Origin: Pseudoxanthomonas wuyuanensis
GTDB taxonomy: Bacteria; Pseudomonadota; Gammaproteobacteria; Xanthomonadales; Xanthomonadaceae
NCBI RefSeq assembly: GCF_900215535.1
Contig: NZ_OCND01000003.1
Span: 131,737-195,736 of the forward strand
DNA: 64,000 nucleotides
Reading direction: 5' to 3'
Below the pieces are notes generated by a model. That model searched no databases and had not been told where the DNA came from. It was given only the letters and a program-made list of their open reading frames with translations. This document shows, piece after piece, positions 37,843-46,431 of this stretch (position 1 is the first letter of the stretch; each line of letters opens with the position of its first letter). The position numbers and the translations under genes are program-made.

Positions 37843-38151
37843 GGGTTCTCCTCCCACTTCAGGGGATATCGGCTTCGGTAGGAGCCGCCGCCCGTCAGGC
37901 TTGGGGGTGCTCCGCCCTCCTGACGACGTCGTGTCTTTACGTCGGGCCGCAGTCTCGTTCCGCTTCGCGGCCCGAACCGGCCCGGCGCAGCGCACCGGGC
38001 GTTCGCCAAGGCGCGCGGCAGTGCCGCGCAAACCGCCTTGACTCACCCCTGGCCTGCTCTCCGCACCCCCAGCCCGCCGGCCGTCGGCTTTCGCGAGATG
38101 ACAGGTCGCGACTTCGGAAGGCCCTTCTTCGAGCGCCGACCAGGTGTCCAG
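37843..38151. other. Non-coding stretch with several short dyads
   Basis: No convincing gene. It contains GC-rich dyads, for example CGTCAGG...CCTGACG near 37890-37926 and GGGCCGC...GCGGCCC near 37955-37973. The six open frames here are mutually overlapping and look spurious. A structured RNA cannot be excluded, but I recognise no known class. Confidence 0.4.
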
Positions 38152-38257
38152 AAGCCGGTGGCCAGGGCAGTGCGGGACCGTCCGCGGCATGGATGCCGCG
38201 GAAGAGCTTACAGGGACGTACTTGCGGCGTGTCCCGCACTGCCCTGGTCACCGGCTT
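38152..38257. repeat. Long inverted repeat with nested hairpin
   Basis: 27-bp arms, 38152-38178 and 38231-38257, match at 26 of 27 positions (left arm begins AAGCCGGTGGCCAGGGCAGT). The 52-base centre contains its own dyad CCGCGGCAT-GG-ATGCCGCGG (38182-38201) and the stretch GAGCTTACAGGGACGTACTT. This looks like a dispersed palindromic repeat of the type seen in many Xanthomonadaceae and Pseudomonas intergenic regions. No transposase or ORF of its own. Confidence 0.85.
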
Positions 38258-38363
38258 CCACATAGACGTTTCTCGCACCTGGGAGAAGAGCCTCTGTTGA
38301 GCCAGGGCAGGCGCGGAGCAGGTGGTAAACTCGCGCCCTCGTTCCCAAGTTCTTCATCTCGCC

Positions 38364-38561
38364 ATGAGCCAGACCGCCACCGCGCCCGCCAACGCCGAAA
38401 AGCGCTACACCGTGCAGCGTGCCGATCTGCCGCTGAGCTGCCCGCTGCCGTCGATGGCGTTGTGGAACTCGCACCCGCGCGTCTACCTGCCTATCGAGGA
38501 TGCCCCTGGCCACGATGTGCAGTGCCCCTACTGCGGCTCGCACTTCGTCCTTGCCGACTGA
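38364..38561 (+). CDS. zf-CHCC zinc-finger domain protein
   Basis: 65-residue protein of the zf-CHCC family (NDUFS6-like). Zinc ligands are probably Cys in LSCPLP, His in WNSHPRVYLPI and the CPYCGSHFVL pair. Function in bacteria is not settled. ATG 38364 begins MSQTATAPANAEKRY. The glycosyltransferase gene follows after 19 bases on the same strand. Confidence 0.88.
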   Translation: MSQTATAPANAEKRYTVQRADLPLSCPLPSMALWNSHPRVYLPIEDAPGHDVQCPYCGSHFVLAD

Positions 38562-38580
38562 TCAGCGGACCGAGGCGGCG

Positions 38581-39741
38581 ATGCGCCCGCAGCGCGCGCC
38601 GGAACCTCGCCTGACCGTCATCCAGTTGCTGCCGGCGCTGCAGTCCGGCGGTGTCGAACGGTCCACGCTGGAAATCTGCCAGGCGCTGGGCCAGGCCGGC
38701 CATCGCGCCATCGTGGTCTCGGCCGGCGGACGGCTGCTGCCGGAGTTGCAGGCCACTGGCGCTGAACACATCGCCCTGGATATCGGCCGCAAGTCGCCGC
38801 TGAGCTTGCGCCATGCGCGCACGCTGCGGCGATTGTTCGGCGAGCGGCAGGTCGACATCGTGCATGCGCGTTCGCGCCTGCCGGCCTGGCTGGGCTGGCT
38901 GGCGCTGCGCGGCATGCCGCAGGCGCGGCGCCCGCACCTGGTCACCACCGTGCACGGGCTCAATTCGCCCGGCCGCTACAGCGCGGTGATGACCTATGGC
39001 GAACGCGTGATCTGCGTATCCGAAACCGTGCGCCAATATGTGCTGCAGCACTATCCCGGCACCGATGCCGGCAAGCTGCGAGTGATACCGCGCGGCATCG
39101 ACCCGGCGCAGTTTCCCAGGACACCGGCACCGGACCGCGCAGCACGGTTGCGCGCGGCGCAGTCGCATCCGGCGCTCGGCGGCGATGGCCCGCTGTTGTT
39201 GCTGCCAGGGCGCGGCACCCGCCTGAAAGGCCATGCCGATGCGCTGCAACTGCTGGCCGGCCTGCGCGCTGGCGGCAGCGACGCGCGCCTGTGGCTGCCG
39301 GGCGCACGCGAATCCGGGCGCCAGGCCTATATCGCCGAACTGGACGCCGAAGCGGCCAGGTTGGGCATCGCCGATGCGGTGGCGTTTACCGCGCCGACCT
39401 CGCGCATCGCCGATGCCTACGCCGCATCGGACCTGGTGCTGCAACTGTCGCGCAAGCCGGAAGCGTTCGGCCGCACCGTCATCGAGGCGTTGTCGGCCGG
39501 GCGGCCGGTGCTGGGCTGGGCGCATGGCGGCGTGGGCGAGTTGCTGGCGGAACTGCAGCCGCAGGGCGCGGTGGCGGCTTTCGATGCGCAGGCGCTGCTG
39601 GCCGGCGCGCGCGCGCTGCTCGCGCAGCCACCGCCGCCATTGGTTACGATGCCGGCCTATACCCTGCGTGCGATGCAGGACGCCACGTTGTCCGTTTACC
39701 GCGAATTCTTCGATGACCCCCACGCAAGCGCCCCACGCTGA
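38581..39741 (+). CDS. GT4-family glycosyltransferase
   Basis: 386-residue GT-B glycosyltransferase, likely acting on lipopolysaccharide or another envelope glycan. N-terminal VIQLLPALQSGGVERSTLEI, middle VTTVHGLNSPGRYSAVM and VIPRGIDPAQFPRT, and the C-terminal donor site SDLVLQLSRKPEAFGRTVIE with the E-x7-E type motif. Nucleotide-sugar donor unknown. It overlaps the O-antigen ligase-like gene by 29 bases. Confidence 0.92.
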   Translation: MRPQRAPEPRLTVIQLLPALQSGGVERSTLEICQALGQAGHRAIVVSAGGRLLPELQATGAEHIALDIGRKSPLSLRHARTLRRLFGERQVDIVHARSRLPAWLGWLALRGMPQARRPHLVTTVHGLNSPGRYSAVMTYGERVICVSETVRQYVLQHYPGTDAGKLRVIPRGIDPAQFPRTPAPDRAARLRAAQSHPALGGDGPLLLLPGRGTRLKGHADALQLLAGLRAGGSDARLWLPGARESGRQAYIAELDAEAARLGIADAVAFTAPTSRIADAYAASDLVLQLSRKPEAFGRTVIEALSAGRPVLGWAHGGVGELLAELQPQGAVAAFDAQALLAGARALLAQPPPPLVTMPAYTLRAMQDATLSVYREFFDDPHASAPR

Positions 39742-41035
39742 CCCGCCCGATGCCGTCCCGACCCAGGGGTGGCGCTGGGCGCCGGCCTGGGTGCTGGGCT
39801 TTGTCGCGTTGTGGCCGGCACCGGGCTATGCCGAAGGGGTCATGGTGCTGGGCGCGCTGGCGGCCATCATCCGGCTGCTGAAAGTGCGCTTCCGCGGCGG
39901 TTCGCGGCTGCTCAGCGGTCCGGCGTGGGCGCTGACCTCGGTGCTGTTCTTCGCCTATTGGCTGCCGCAGGCGATTTCGGCGATCGATTCGGTCGATACC
40001 GGCCGTGCGCTGCGCGAAGCGGTGGTGGATTTGCGCTACCTGCCGTTCCTGTGGCTGGTGGCAGCGGCGGTCGCCAACGGCCGCGGCCGCCGCATCACTT
40101 TCGGCGGTCTGTCGATCATCGTTGCGGTCTGGACGCTGGATGCGCTGTTGCAGGCCGCGTTCGGGACCAGCCCGTTGTTCTGGGGATTGGACCAGCTGAA
40201 GTGGATGATCAGCGGCCGCGGCATGTGTTCGCCCGAAGACATCGCCGCGCTGGACCGGCTGAGCGGTTTTCTGGGGCCGTGCAATCTGAAGCTGGGCGTG
40301 GTGCTGGCCAGCCTTTCGCCGTTCCTGCTGTTCGCCGCGGCAAGGCGTTTCGGCATGGCCGGCTGGCTGCTGGCGGCCGCGGCGGTCGGCATCGTGGTGG
40401 TGCTGGCGGGCGCGCGCGCGGCGTGGATCACCTATGCGCTGGTGCTGGTGTTTTCCGGTTGGCGCCTGCTGGGCTGGAAGCGGTTGCTGTCGGTGTTCGC
40501 GTTCGGCGCAGCGACGCTGGTGGGGCTGGCGCTGTTCTCGCCGCAGGTGGGCCAGCGCATCGAGCGCACGCGGCAGGCGCTGACCGGCGACGAGGCCGGC
40601 GTAGATGCGGCACTGTCGGGGCGCGCGCAGATCTGGGAAGCGGCGGCCTGCATGGTGCGCGAACACCCGATCAACGGCGTCGGCGCGCGCGGCTTCCGCG
40701 AAGCGTTTGCCGGCTGCGATCCGGCGCAGGGCGCCAATCCGATCTGGGGCGCCGGTCCCGCCCTGCATGCGCACCAGATTGTGCTGGAGGTGCTGAGCGA
40801 AACCGGCATCATCGGTTTGCTGCTGTGGCTGTCCGGGGTGGCGATGGCGTGGCGGGCCTGGCGTTTCGCGCCGCCCGCCGCCAAGGACCGTGCGCGGCCG
40901 GCAATGCTGGCGCTGGCGGTGACGGTATTCCCGTTCAACACCCATCTGGCGTTCTACTCCACCTTCTGGGGCGGGCTGACGCTGTTGCTGGCGGCGTTGT
41001 ACGCCGGCAGCCTGCTGGCGCGCAATGACCCCTAG
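39713..41035 (+). CDS. O-antigen ligase-like polytopic membrane protein
   Basis: 440 residues with about ten to twelve transmembrane helices and a large periplasmic loop near the C-terminus. The Wzy_C/O-antigen-ligase signature is present: SGRAQIWEAAACMVREHPI, then GVGARGFREAF and ALHAHQIVLEVLSETGIIGL with the conserved His. Either a WaaL-type ligase or a Wzy-type polymerase; the neighbouring lipid A and Kdo genes favour a role in lipopolysaccharide. Start ATG 39713 lies inside the preceding glycosyltransferase gene. Confidence 0.85.
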   Translation: MTPTQAPHADPPDAVPTQGWRWAPAWVLGFVALWPAPGYAEGVMVLGALAAIIRLLKVRFRGGSRLLSGPAWALTSVLFFAYWLPQAISAIDSVDTGRALREAVVDLRYLPFLWLVAAAVANGRGRRITFGGLSIIVAVWTLDALLQAAFGTSPLFWGLDQLKWMISGRGMCSPEDIAALDRLSGFLGPCNLKLGVVLASLSPFLLFAAARRFGMAGWLLAAAAVGIVVVLAGARAAWITYALVLVFSGWRLLGWKRLLSVFAFGAATLVGLALFSPQVGQRIERTRQALTGDEAGVDAALSGRAQIWEAAACMVREHPINGVGARGFREAFAGCDPAQGANPIWGAGPALHAHQIVLEVLSETGIIGLLLWLSGVAMAWRAWRFAPPAAKDRARPAMLALAVTVFPFNTHLAFYSTFWGGLTLLLAALYAGSLLARNDP

Positions 41036-41039
41036 ATCC

Positions 41040-41073
41040 GCAGAGCGGAGCTTGCTCCGCTGCCCGCTGCGGA
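41040..41073. terminator. GC dyads between convergent genes
   Basis: AGAGCGGAGC-TT-GCTCCGCT then CCGCTGCGGATGC in the gap between the O-antigen ligase-like gene and the convergent acyltransferase. A stable stem without a T-run; possible bidirectional 3'-end structure. Confidence 0.4.
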
Positions 41074-41091
41074 TGCACGTTCACAGGGAAG

Positions 41092-42006
41092 TCAGTCGTA
41101 CAGCTTGCCGCGGCCTTCCGGCTGGCGCTTGAAGCGGCGGTGGATCCACAGGTACTGCGCCGGCGCCTCGCGCACCATCGCCTCGATGGCGGCGTTGACC
41201 CGGGCGCTGTCTTGGACCGGGTCCTGGGACGGAAAATCGTTCAGTGGCGGCGCCACCCGCAATACATAACGTCCGCCTTCGCGGCGGTGAAAGAACGGCA
41301 CCACCGCGCAGCCGGTCAGCCGCGCCAACTGGTGGGTCGCGGTGATCGTGGCGGCGGGCACGCCGAAGAACGGCGCGAAGACCGTGTCCTTGCCGCGCAT
41401 GTCCTGGTCCGGCGCATACCACAGGAATCCGCCCTGCTTGAGGTGGCGCACCGCGCCGCGGATTTCCTCGTTGGTGTACATGTGGACGGCGTAGCGCAGC
41501 CGCCCGCGCTTGACCGCCCATTCGAATACCGGGCTGCGGTGGCGGCGGTACATGCCGGCCAGCGGGACGTGGTCGCACATCAGCCGTCCGCACATCTCCA
41601 GGGTCATGAAATGCCCGGAAACCATCAGCACGCCGCGCCCGGCATCGCGCAGGGCCTGCAGGTGTTCGAGCCCCTCGATACGGACCTGCCGCCGCATCGG
41701 CGCCACCGAACCCCACCAGGCGCGGGCGAACTCGAACAGGCCCACGCCCAGCGCATCGAAACTGTCGGCCAGCAGTTGCCGGCGTTGTTCCGCCGGCATC
41801 TCCGGCAAGCACAGGGCCAGATTGGTTTCGGCGGCGCGCCGCCGCGACGGCGCCAGTGCCGGCGCCAGTCTGCCGATCAACCGCCCCAGCGCACGCTGCA
41901 ACGGCCACGGCAGGCGGGCACCGACCACCATCACCGCCAGCGCCAGCCACATCGGCCAATGCCGCGGCGTAAACGGGGGACGTTGCAACTTCTGCGGGTC
42001 GGCCAT
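41092..42006 (-). CDS. Lipid A biosynthesis acyltransferase (LpxL/HtrB family)
   Basis: 304 residues. Inner-membrane acyltransferase adding a secondary acyl chain to lipid A. N-terminal membrane anchor (WPMWLALAVMVVGARLPW), catalytic HX4E motif in SGHFMTLEMCGRL, and LKQGGFLWYAPDQDMRGKDT and FFGVPAATITATHQLARLTG typical of LpxL/LpxM. ATG 42006 (MADPQKLQRP) is chosen; in-frame ATGs at 42033 and 42063 would add 9 or 19 residues, the latter overlapping the divergent waaA region. Which acyl position is modified cannot be told. Confidence 0.9.
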   Translation of the reverse strand: MADPQKLQRPPFTPRHWPMWLALAVMVVGARLPWPLQRALGRLIGRLAPALAPSRRRAAETNLALCLPEMPAEQRRQLLADSFDALGVGLFEFARAWWGSVAPMRRQVRIEGLEHLQALRDAGRGVLMVSGHFMTLEMCGRLMCDHVPLAGMYRRHRSPVFEWAVKRGRLRYAVHMYTNEEIRGAVRHLKQGGFLWYAPDQDMRGKDTVFAPFFGVPAATITATHQLARLTGCAVVPFFHRREGGRYVLRVAPPLNDFPSQDPVQDSARVNAAIEAMVREAPAQYLWIHRRFKRQPEGRGKLYD

Positions 42007-42092
42007 GGCGCAATTGTAGGGCGTGTCATCCATTCCCGAGTAGTTCGCGGCAGTTGATGACACGCCCTGGCCGCTTACCTATCCTAGTCCCG

Positions 42093-43403
42093 ATGCGGAA
42101 AGACCTTACCGAGTTCGTCCTGCGCGCCCTGTACTCGGCCGCGCTGTACCTGCTGACCCCGATCACCGTCTATCACCTGATCTGGCGGGGGTTCCGCTTC
42201 CACGAATACTTCCAGCGCTGGGACGAGCGCTACGGCATCTTCGCCACGCCGCCGGTGCGCAGCGATGTCTGGCTGCATGCGGTGTCGGTCGGCGAAGTGA
42301 ATGCTGCCGCGCCGGTCGTCGACGCGCTGCTGCGCCAGCATCCGCAACTGCGTTGCGTCATCACCACCATCACGCCAACCGGCTCGGAGCGTGTCCGGGC
42401 GCTGTGGGGCGAAGCGGTCCTGCACGTCTATGCGCCCTACGATCTGCCGGGCGCGGTCGGGCGTTTCCTGGATCATTACCGGCCGGCACTGGCGCTGGTG
42501 ATGGAAACCGAACTGTGGCCCAACCTGCTGTTCGGTTGCCAGGACCGCGGCATTCCGGCCTATCTGCTCAACGCACGGCTGTCGGCGCGCTCGCTGCGCG
42601 GCTACAGCGTGCTGCGGCCGCTGATCGCGCGCGCGCTGCGCACGATAAAGCAGGTGGCGGCGCAATCGGCGGACGATGCCGAACGCTTCCTGCAACTGGG
42701 CGCACGCGAAGGCCAGGTGCGCGACATCGGCAACCTGAAGTTCGACATCGCCATCCCGGCGCAGCTGCAAGCGTTCACCGCCGAATTCCACCGGCACCTG
42801 GGCAGCGCGCGTCCGATCTGGATCGCCGCCAGCACCCACGAAGACGAGGAGGCCGCGGTCATCGAGATCCATCGCCGCCTGCGCGCGCACTGGCCGGAAC
42901 TGCTGCTGCTGTGGGCGCCGCGGCATCCTGAGCGGTTCGCGCGCGCGGCCGAGCTGGCGCGCGGCGCGCACTGGCAGGTGGCGACCCGCAAGCAGGCGCG
43001 CTGGCCTTCGGCTGCCACCGATGTGTTCGTGATCGATACATTGGGCGAGCTGACCGCGTTCTATGCCTGCGCGGACGTTGCCTTTGTCGGCGGCAGCCTG
43101 CAGGCGATAGGCGGGCACAATCTGCTGGAACCCGCCGCGGTCGGCACCCCCGCGGTGACCGGGCCGCATCTGCACAACTTCGTCGAGATCGCCAAACGGC
43201 TGAAAGAGGCTGGCGCGGTGGTCATCTGCGCGGATGCGGCAGCGGTCGCCGGGGCGCTGCAACGCTTGCTGCAGGACGCCGATGAGCGCGCCAAGGTCGC
43301 AGGCATCGGTCGTGCGCTGGTCGAGCACGGCCGCGGCGCGCTGCCGAGAACGCTGGCGATGATTGCGCCGGATCTGCCGGTGCCGTCAGCAGCTGCCTCG
43401 TAG
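42093..43403 (+). CDS. waaA: 3-deoxy-D-manno-octulosonic acid transferase WaaA (KdtA)
   Basis: 436-residue GT30 transferase that attaches Kdo to lipid IVA. N-terminal anchor (ALYSAALYLLTPITVYHLI), catalytic-base region VWLHAVSVGEVNAAAP, TTITPTGSERVRALWG, VMETELWPNLLFGCQ and the C-terminal CMP-Kdo site FVGGSLQAIGGHNLLEPAAV. ATG 42093 is preferred over 42054. Divergent from the lpxL-type gene across about 86 bases. Confidence 0.95.
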   Translation: MRKDLTEFVLRALYSAALYLLTPITVYHLIWRGFRFHEYFQRWDERYGIFATPPVRSDVWLHAVSVGEVNAAAPVVDALLRQHPQLRCVITTITPTGSERVRALWGEAVLHVYAPYDLPGAVGRFLDHYRPALALVMETELWPNLLFGCQDRGIPAYLLNARLSARSLRGYSVLRPLIARALRTIKQVAAQSADDAERFLQLGAREGQVRDIGNLKFDIAIPAQLQAFTAEFHRHLGSARPIWIAASTHEDEEAAVIEIHRRLRAHWPELLLLWAPRHPERFARAAELARGAHWQVATRKQARWPSAATDVFVIDTLGELTAFYACADVAFVGGSLQAIGGHNLLEPAAVGTPAVTGPHLHNFVEIAKRLKEAGAVVICADAAAVAGALQRLLQDADERAKVAGIGRALVEHGRGALPRTLAMIAPDLPVPSAAAS

Positions 43404-43429
43404 AGCTTCCCTTACTTGGGAGAAGAACC

Positions 43430-43459
43430 AAAAAAAAAGCGGCGGGACTGGCCCGCCGC
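43430..43459 (-). terminator. Rho-independent terminator of the tolC-type gene
   Basis: On the minus strand: GCGGCGGG / CCCGCCGC stem with a 5-nt loop followed by nine T residues (nine A at 43430-43438 on the plus strand). Lies 40 bases past the tolC stop. Confidence 0.93.
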
Positions 43460-43498
43460 TTCCTGTTGCTGAAGAAACCGCTTCAGCAGCGCACTGCG

Positions 43499-44854
43499 TC
43501 AGTTGCTGGTCGCTGCCGGCGCCAGCCGCTCCTCGGCATTGACCGTCAGCAACCGGTTCACGTCCTGCACGTCGTTGATGTCCAGCGTGCCCGCGGCTTG
43601 TTCCAGCAACAGCCGGTTCTGCAGGTAAGTGTACTTGGCGTTAGCGTACTCGAGCTGCGCCTGGAACAGCGTGCGCTGGTTTTGCAATACATCCAGCACG
43701 GTGCGGGTACCGACTTCCAGCCCGACCTGCGAAGCGTCGTAGGCGCTCTGCGCCGATACCACTGCCAACCGGCGCGCTTCGACCTCGCTGACGCCGGCCA
43801 CCAACGCCTGATAGGCGCTGCTGGTATTGCGGACCAGCGCGCGTTTCTGCTGCTCATACCGGTCCTGGGCAATATCGCGCGAGGCCAGGGCCTGGCGGAC
43901 CTGCGACTGGGTGATACCGCCGGAGAAGATCGGCACGCTGAGGGTTACGCCAATCGAACTTGAATCACCGTCGAAGGATGAGCCGCCGATGGGACTGGAA
44001 CCGCCCCAGGCCGCATCACGGCCGTAGCTGCCGCTCAACGAGAGGGTGGGATAGTGGCCAGCCCGCGCGCGGGACACGCCGAACTCGGCCGATTGCACCG
44101 TATATTCCTGCGCCTTCAGCGACGGATTCTGCTCCAGCGCGCTATTGACCCAGCCTTCTCCATCGCGCTCGGCCGGCAATTCGGGACGGAAGTCGTCCGG
44201 CAGGCCCATCAGATTGCTGATCGGCTGGCCGGTGAGTTCGGTCAAGGCGCGGTAGGCGTCGTCCAGCGCGTTGCGGGCCAGGATGGTACTGGCACGGGCG
44301 CTGTCGTACTGGGCGCGCGCTTCGTGCACATCGGTGATCGGCGCCAGGCCCACATCCAGCCGCTTCTGCGCGTAGTCGAATTGCTTGAGCGAGGCGGCCT
44401 CGTTGGTTTCGGCGGCGGCCAGCGACTCGATGCCGACCAGTACACCGAAATAGGCTTGCGAAGTGCGAGTAATCAGATCATGGTTGGCGGCGGCCAGGGT
44501 GTAGTCGGCGGCCTGGCTGACAGCGCGCTGTCCACGCAGATCGGCGATGCGGCTCCAGTCGAACAGCGTCTGGCTGGCCACCAGGCCATACGAGCGCGAG
44601 GTGGCACTGTCGGTCCAGGAGCCACCGTCCGGCTTGGATTTGCTGCGGGTCAGGCGGGCATCCCCACTGATCTGCGGCAACAGCGCGCCCAATGCCTGGG
44701 CCTGGCCTTCCTTGTTGTACAGCCTGTTGGACTCGGCAACCGCCAACTCCGGATCGCCGGCGCGCGCCAGTTCATAGGTCTGCAACAGGTCGGTAGCGTT
44801 GGCGGCGAACGGCAGCGCCAGGGCGAGCGCAAGTACGAGGGGGCGACGGCTCAT
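43499..44854 (-). CDS. tolC: TolC-family outer membrane efflux protein
   Basis: 451 residues with a signal peptide (VLALALALPFAANA). Two repeated OEP halves typical of the TolC trimer: ELARAGDPELAVAESNRLYN, TRTSQAYFGVLVGIESLAAA; and VGTRTVLDVLQNQRTLFQAQ, YANAKYTYLQNRLLLEQAAG. Forms the outer-membrane channel for efflux pumps and type I secretion. It is downstream of the PCM-like gene (24-base gap, same strand) and may serve the RND pump encoded at 46.4-51.3 kb. Confidence 0.93.
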   Translation of the reverse strand: MSRRPLVLALALALPFAANATDLLQTYELARAGDPELAVAESNRLYNKEGQAQALGALLPQISGDARLTRSKSKPDGGSWTDSATSRSYGLVASQTLFDWSRIADLRGQRAVSQAADYTLAAANHDLITRTSQAYFGVLVGIESLAAAETNEAASLKQFDYAQKRLDVGLAPITDVHEARAQYDSARASTILARNALDDAYRALTELTGQPISNLMGLPDDFRPELPAERDGEGWVNSALEQNPSLKAQEYTVQSAEFGVSRARAGHYPTLSLSGSYGRDAAWGGSSPIGGSSFDGDSSSIGVTLSVPIFSGGITQSQVRQALASRDIAQDRYEQQKRALVRNTSSAYQALVAGVSEVEARRLAVVSAQSAYDASQVGLEVGTRTVLDVLQNQRTLFQAQLEYANAKYTYLQNRLLLEQAAGTLDINDVQDVNRLLTVNAEERLAPAATSN

Positions 44855-44878
44855 GCGGTTTCCTTCTCTTATCTTTAT

Positions 44879-45535
44879 TCAGAAGACGAACTGCGGCGCC
44901 GGAGCGGCACCGACCAGGTAGGGGAGATCGGTTTCAAACAACGATTCGATGCGCGAACCGTTGACATCGTTGTATTGAATGAGGGCTTCCATCGCCGGCG
45001 ACTGACCGCGCACGACGAACAGCCGCCCGCCCGGGCGCAACCAGGCCAGGAACTGCGGCGGGATGGCGGTCACCGCACCGGTCACGCAGACAACGTCGAA
45101 GCGGCGCTCGGTCCGGTAGTGCAGCGCATCGGCGGTTTCGATGCGGATATTGCTGCCCAGGCCGGTGGCATCCAGGCGTGCGCGCGCAGCAGCGGCCAGT
45201 TCGGGATCGATTTCCAGGCTGAGCACTTCGCGCGCCAGCGCGCCCAGGCAGGCGCTCAGGTAGCCGCTGCCGGTACCGACTTCCAGCACATCCTCGTGCG
45301 CCTGCACTTTCAGGCCCTGCAGGGTGCGCCCTTCGACCACCGGTTTCATCATCTTCTCGCCGTGGCCCAGCGGAATCTCCAGATCCGAATACGCCAGCGA
45401 GCGATAGGCGTCGGCGACGAACGCCTCGCGCGGCAGCGCGGACAGCGTTTCCAGGACACGGCCGTCCAGCACGTCCCAGGGACGCACCTGCTGTTCAACC
45501 ATCGTTTCGCGGGCTTGGGAGTAATCGATCGTCAT
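44879..45535 (-). CDS. Protein-L-isoaspartate O-methyltransferase-like protein
   Basis: 218 residues. SAM-dependent methyltransferase of the PCMT family: MVEQQVRPWDVLDGRVLE, REAFVADAYRSLAYSD, SAM loop LEVGTGSGYLSACLG and VVCVTGAVTAIPPQFLAWL. The acceptor-site region differs somewhat from canonical Pcm, so activity on isoaspartate is not certain. It is co-oriented with and closely followed by tolC, a pairing known in this family of bacteria. Confidence 0.85.
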   Translation of the reverse strand: MTIDYSQARETMVEQQVRPWDVLDGRVLETLSALPREAFVADAYRSLAYSDLEIPLGHGEKMMKPVVEGRTLQGLKVQAHEDVLEVGTGSGYLSACLGALAREVLSLEIDPELAAAARARLDATGLGSNIRIETADALHYRTERRFDVVCVTGAVTAIPPQFLAWLRPGGRLFVVRGQSPAMEALIQYNDVNGSRIESLFETDLPYLVGAAPAPQFVF

Positions 45536-45682
45536 GGGGTTTTCTGGTCCGACGCGGGGTACAGGGCTGCACAGTTTACCGGTGCGCGGCCCTGCCCGCG
45601 CCGGCCAAGGATCGCGGCTGGGGCCAGGCCGGCGCAGTGCCGGAAGTCACCGCGACCTCCGGCCCGAACGCCGGCGACGGCG

Positions 45683-46351
45683 CTAACGGCGGGTTCCATA
45701 GGCACGCAGGAACATGTCCACGGTGGCTTCGATATGCGTATTGGCGTCCCCGCGCACCGGGCGCTGGCACAGCCCGCACATCATCCGGCTGTGCACTTCG
45801 CCCTTGAGCAGGGTGAAGAACTGCTCCGAGGCGAGGGCCACGTCGGGGATGTCCAGTTCGCCGCGGTCGACGCGGGCCTGCAGCAGCGTTGCGAAGGCTT
45901 CATGGGTGCGTTGCGGCCCCGCCTCCCAGAACACCCGCTTCAGGTTGTCGTCGATATTGTCGGTCAGCATCATCCGCTGCGTGCTGATCGCTTCGTCGCT
46001 GCTGATCAGCGCGAAAAAGGCGTGCGCAATCATTTTCAGCTGATCCCGCAGCGGGCCCTTCAGCTCCAGCTGGAACAGGTCATCCGGCAGCATTTCCTCG
46101 CATTTGGCGCTCACCGCCGCGGTGAACAGCGCCTCCTTGTCGCCGAAGTGGCTGTATACGGTCAGCTTGGAGACGCCGGCTTCGGCGGCGATCTGATCCA
46201 TGCTGACCCGGACAAAGCCATCGCGTGCGAACAGGCGCTTGGCGGCATCCAGAATCGCGGCGCGCTTGCCCAGATCCTTGGGCCGGCCGGGACCTGATGC
46301 AGGCTTTTCGGACGGTTTCATTCGGCTGGCGGGGGACACTGGACTGACCAT
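45683..46351 (-). CDS. TetR-family repressor of the RND operon
   Basis: 222 residues. N-terminal TetR helix-turn-helix (RAAILDAAKRLFARDGF, MDQIAAEAGVSKLTVYSHFG) and a C-terminal TetR_C domain resembling AcrR/MexZ-type efflux regulators (DDLFQLELKGPLRDQLKMIA). Divergent from the membrane-fusion protein gene across an 80-base, unusually AT-rich gap with a clear dyad. An in-frame ATG at 46321 (MKPSEK) is a possible alternative start. Confidence 0.92.
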   Translation of the reverse strand: MVSPVSPASRMKPSEKPASGPGRPKDLGKRAAILDAAKRLFARDGFVRVSMDQIAAEAGVSKLTVYSHFGDKEALFTAAVSAKCEEMLPDDLFQLELKGPLRDQLKMIAHAFFALISSDEAISTQRMMLTDNIDDNLKRVFWEAGPQRTHEAFATLLQARVDRGELDIPDVALASEQFFTLLKGEVHSRMMCGLCQRPVRGDANTHIEATVDMFLRAYGTRR

Positions 46352-46361
46352 TTTTCAATAC

Positions 46362-46403
46362 TAGACTAGTCGGTTCGATATTTATACTATACCGTCAAGT
46401 CTA
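46362..46403. promoter_or_regulatory. TetR operator and RND promoter region
   Basis: Inverted repeat TAGACTAGTCGGT (46362-46374) / ACCGTCAAGTCTA (46391-46403), matching at 11 of 13 positions, spaced by 16 AT-rich bases. The centre contains TATACT (46383-46388), a good -10 hexamer for the RND operon; repressor binding would cover it. Both divergent transcripts start near here. Confidence 0.65.
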
Positions 46404-46431
46404 TTAATTACTCCTGTCGGTTGGAGCGGTG

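Noticed and set aside
37706..38300. ORFs of 75-174 codons in the gap after the YceI gene
   Set aside because: They cross a strong terminator and a palindromic repeat; the translations match nothing I recognise apart from typical repeat-derived spurious proteins.
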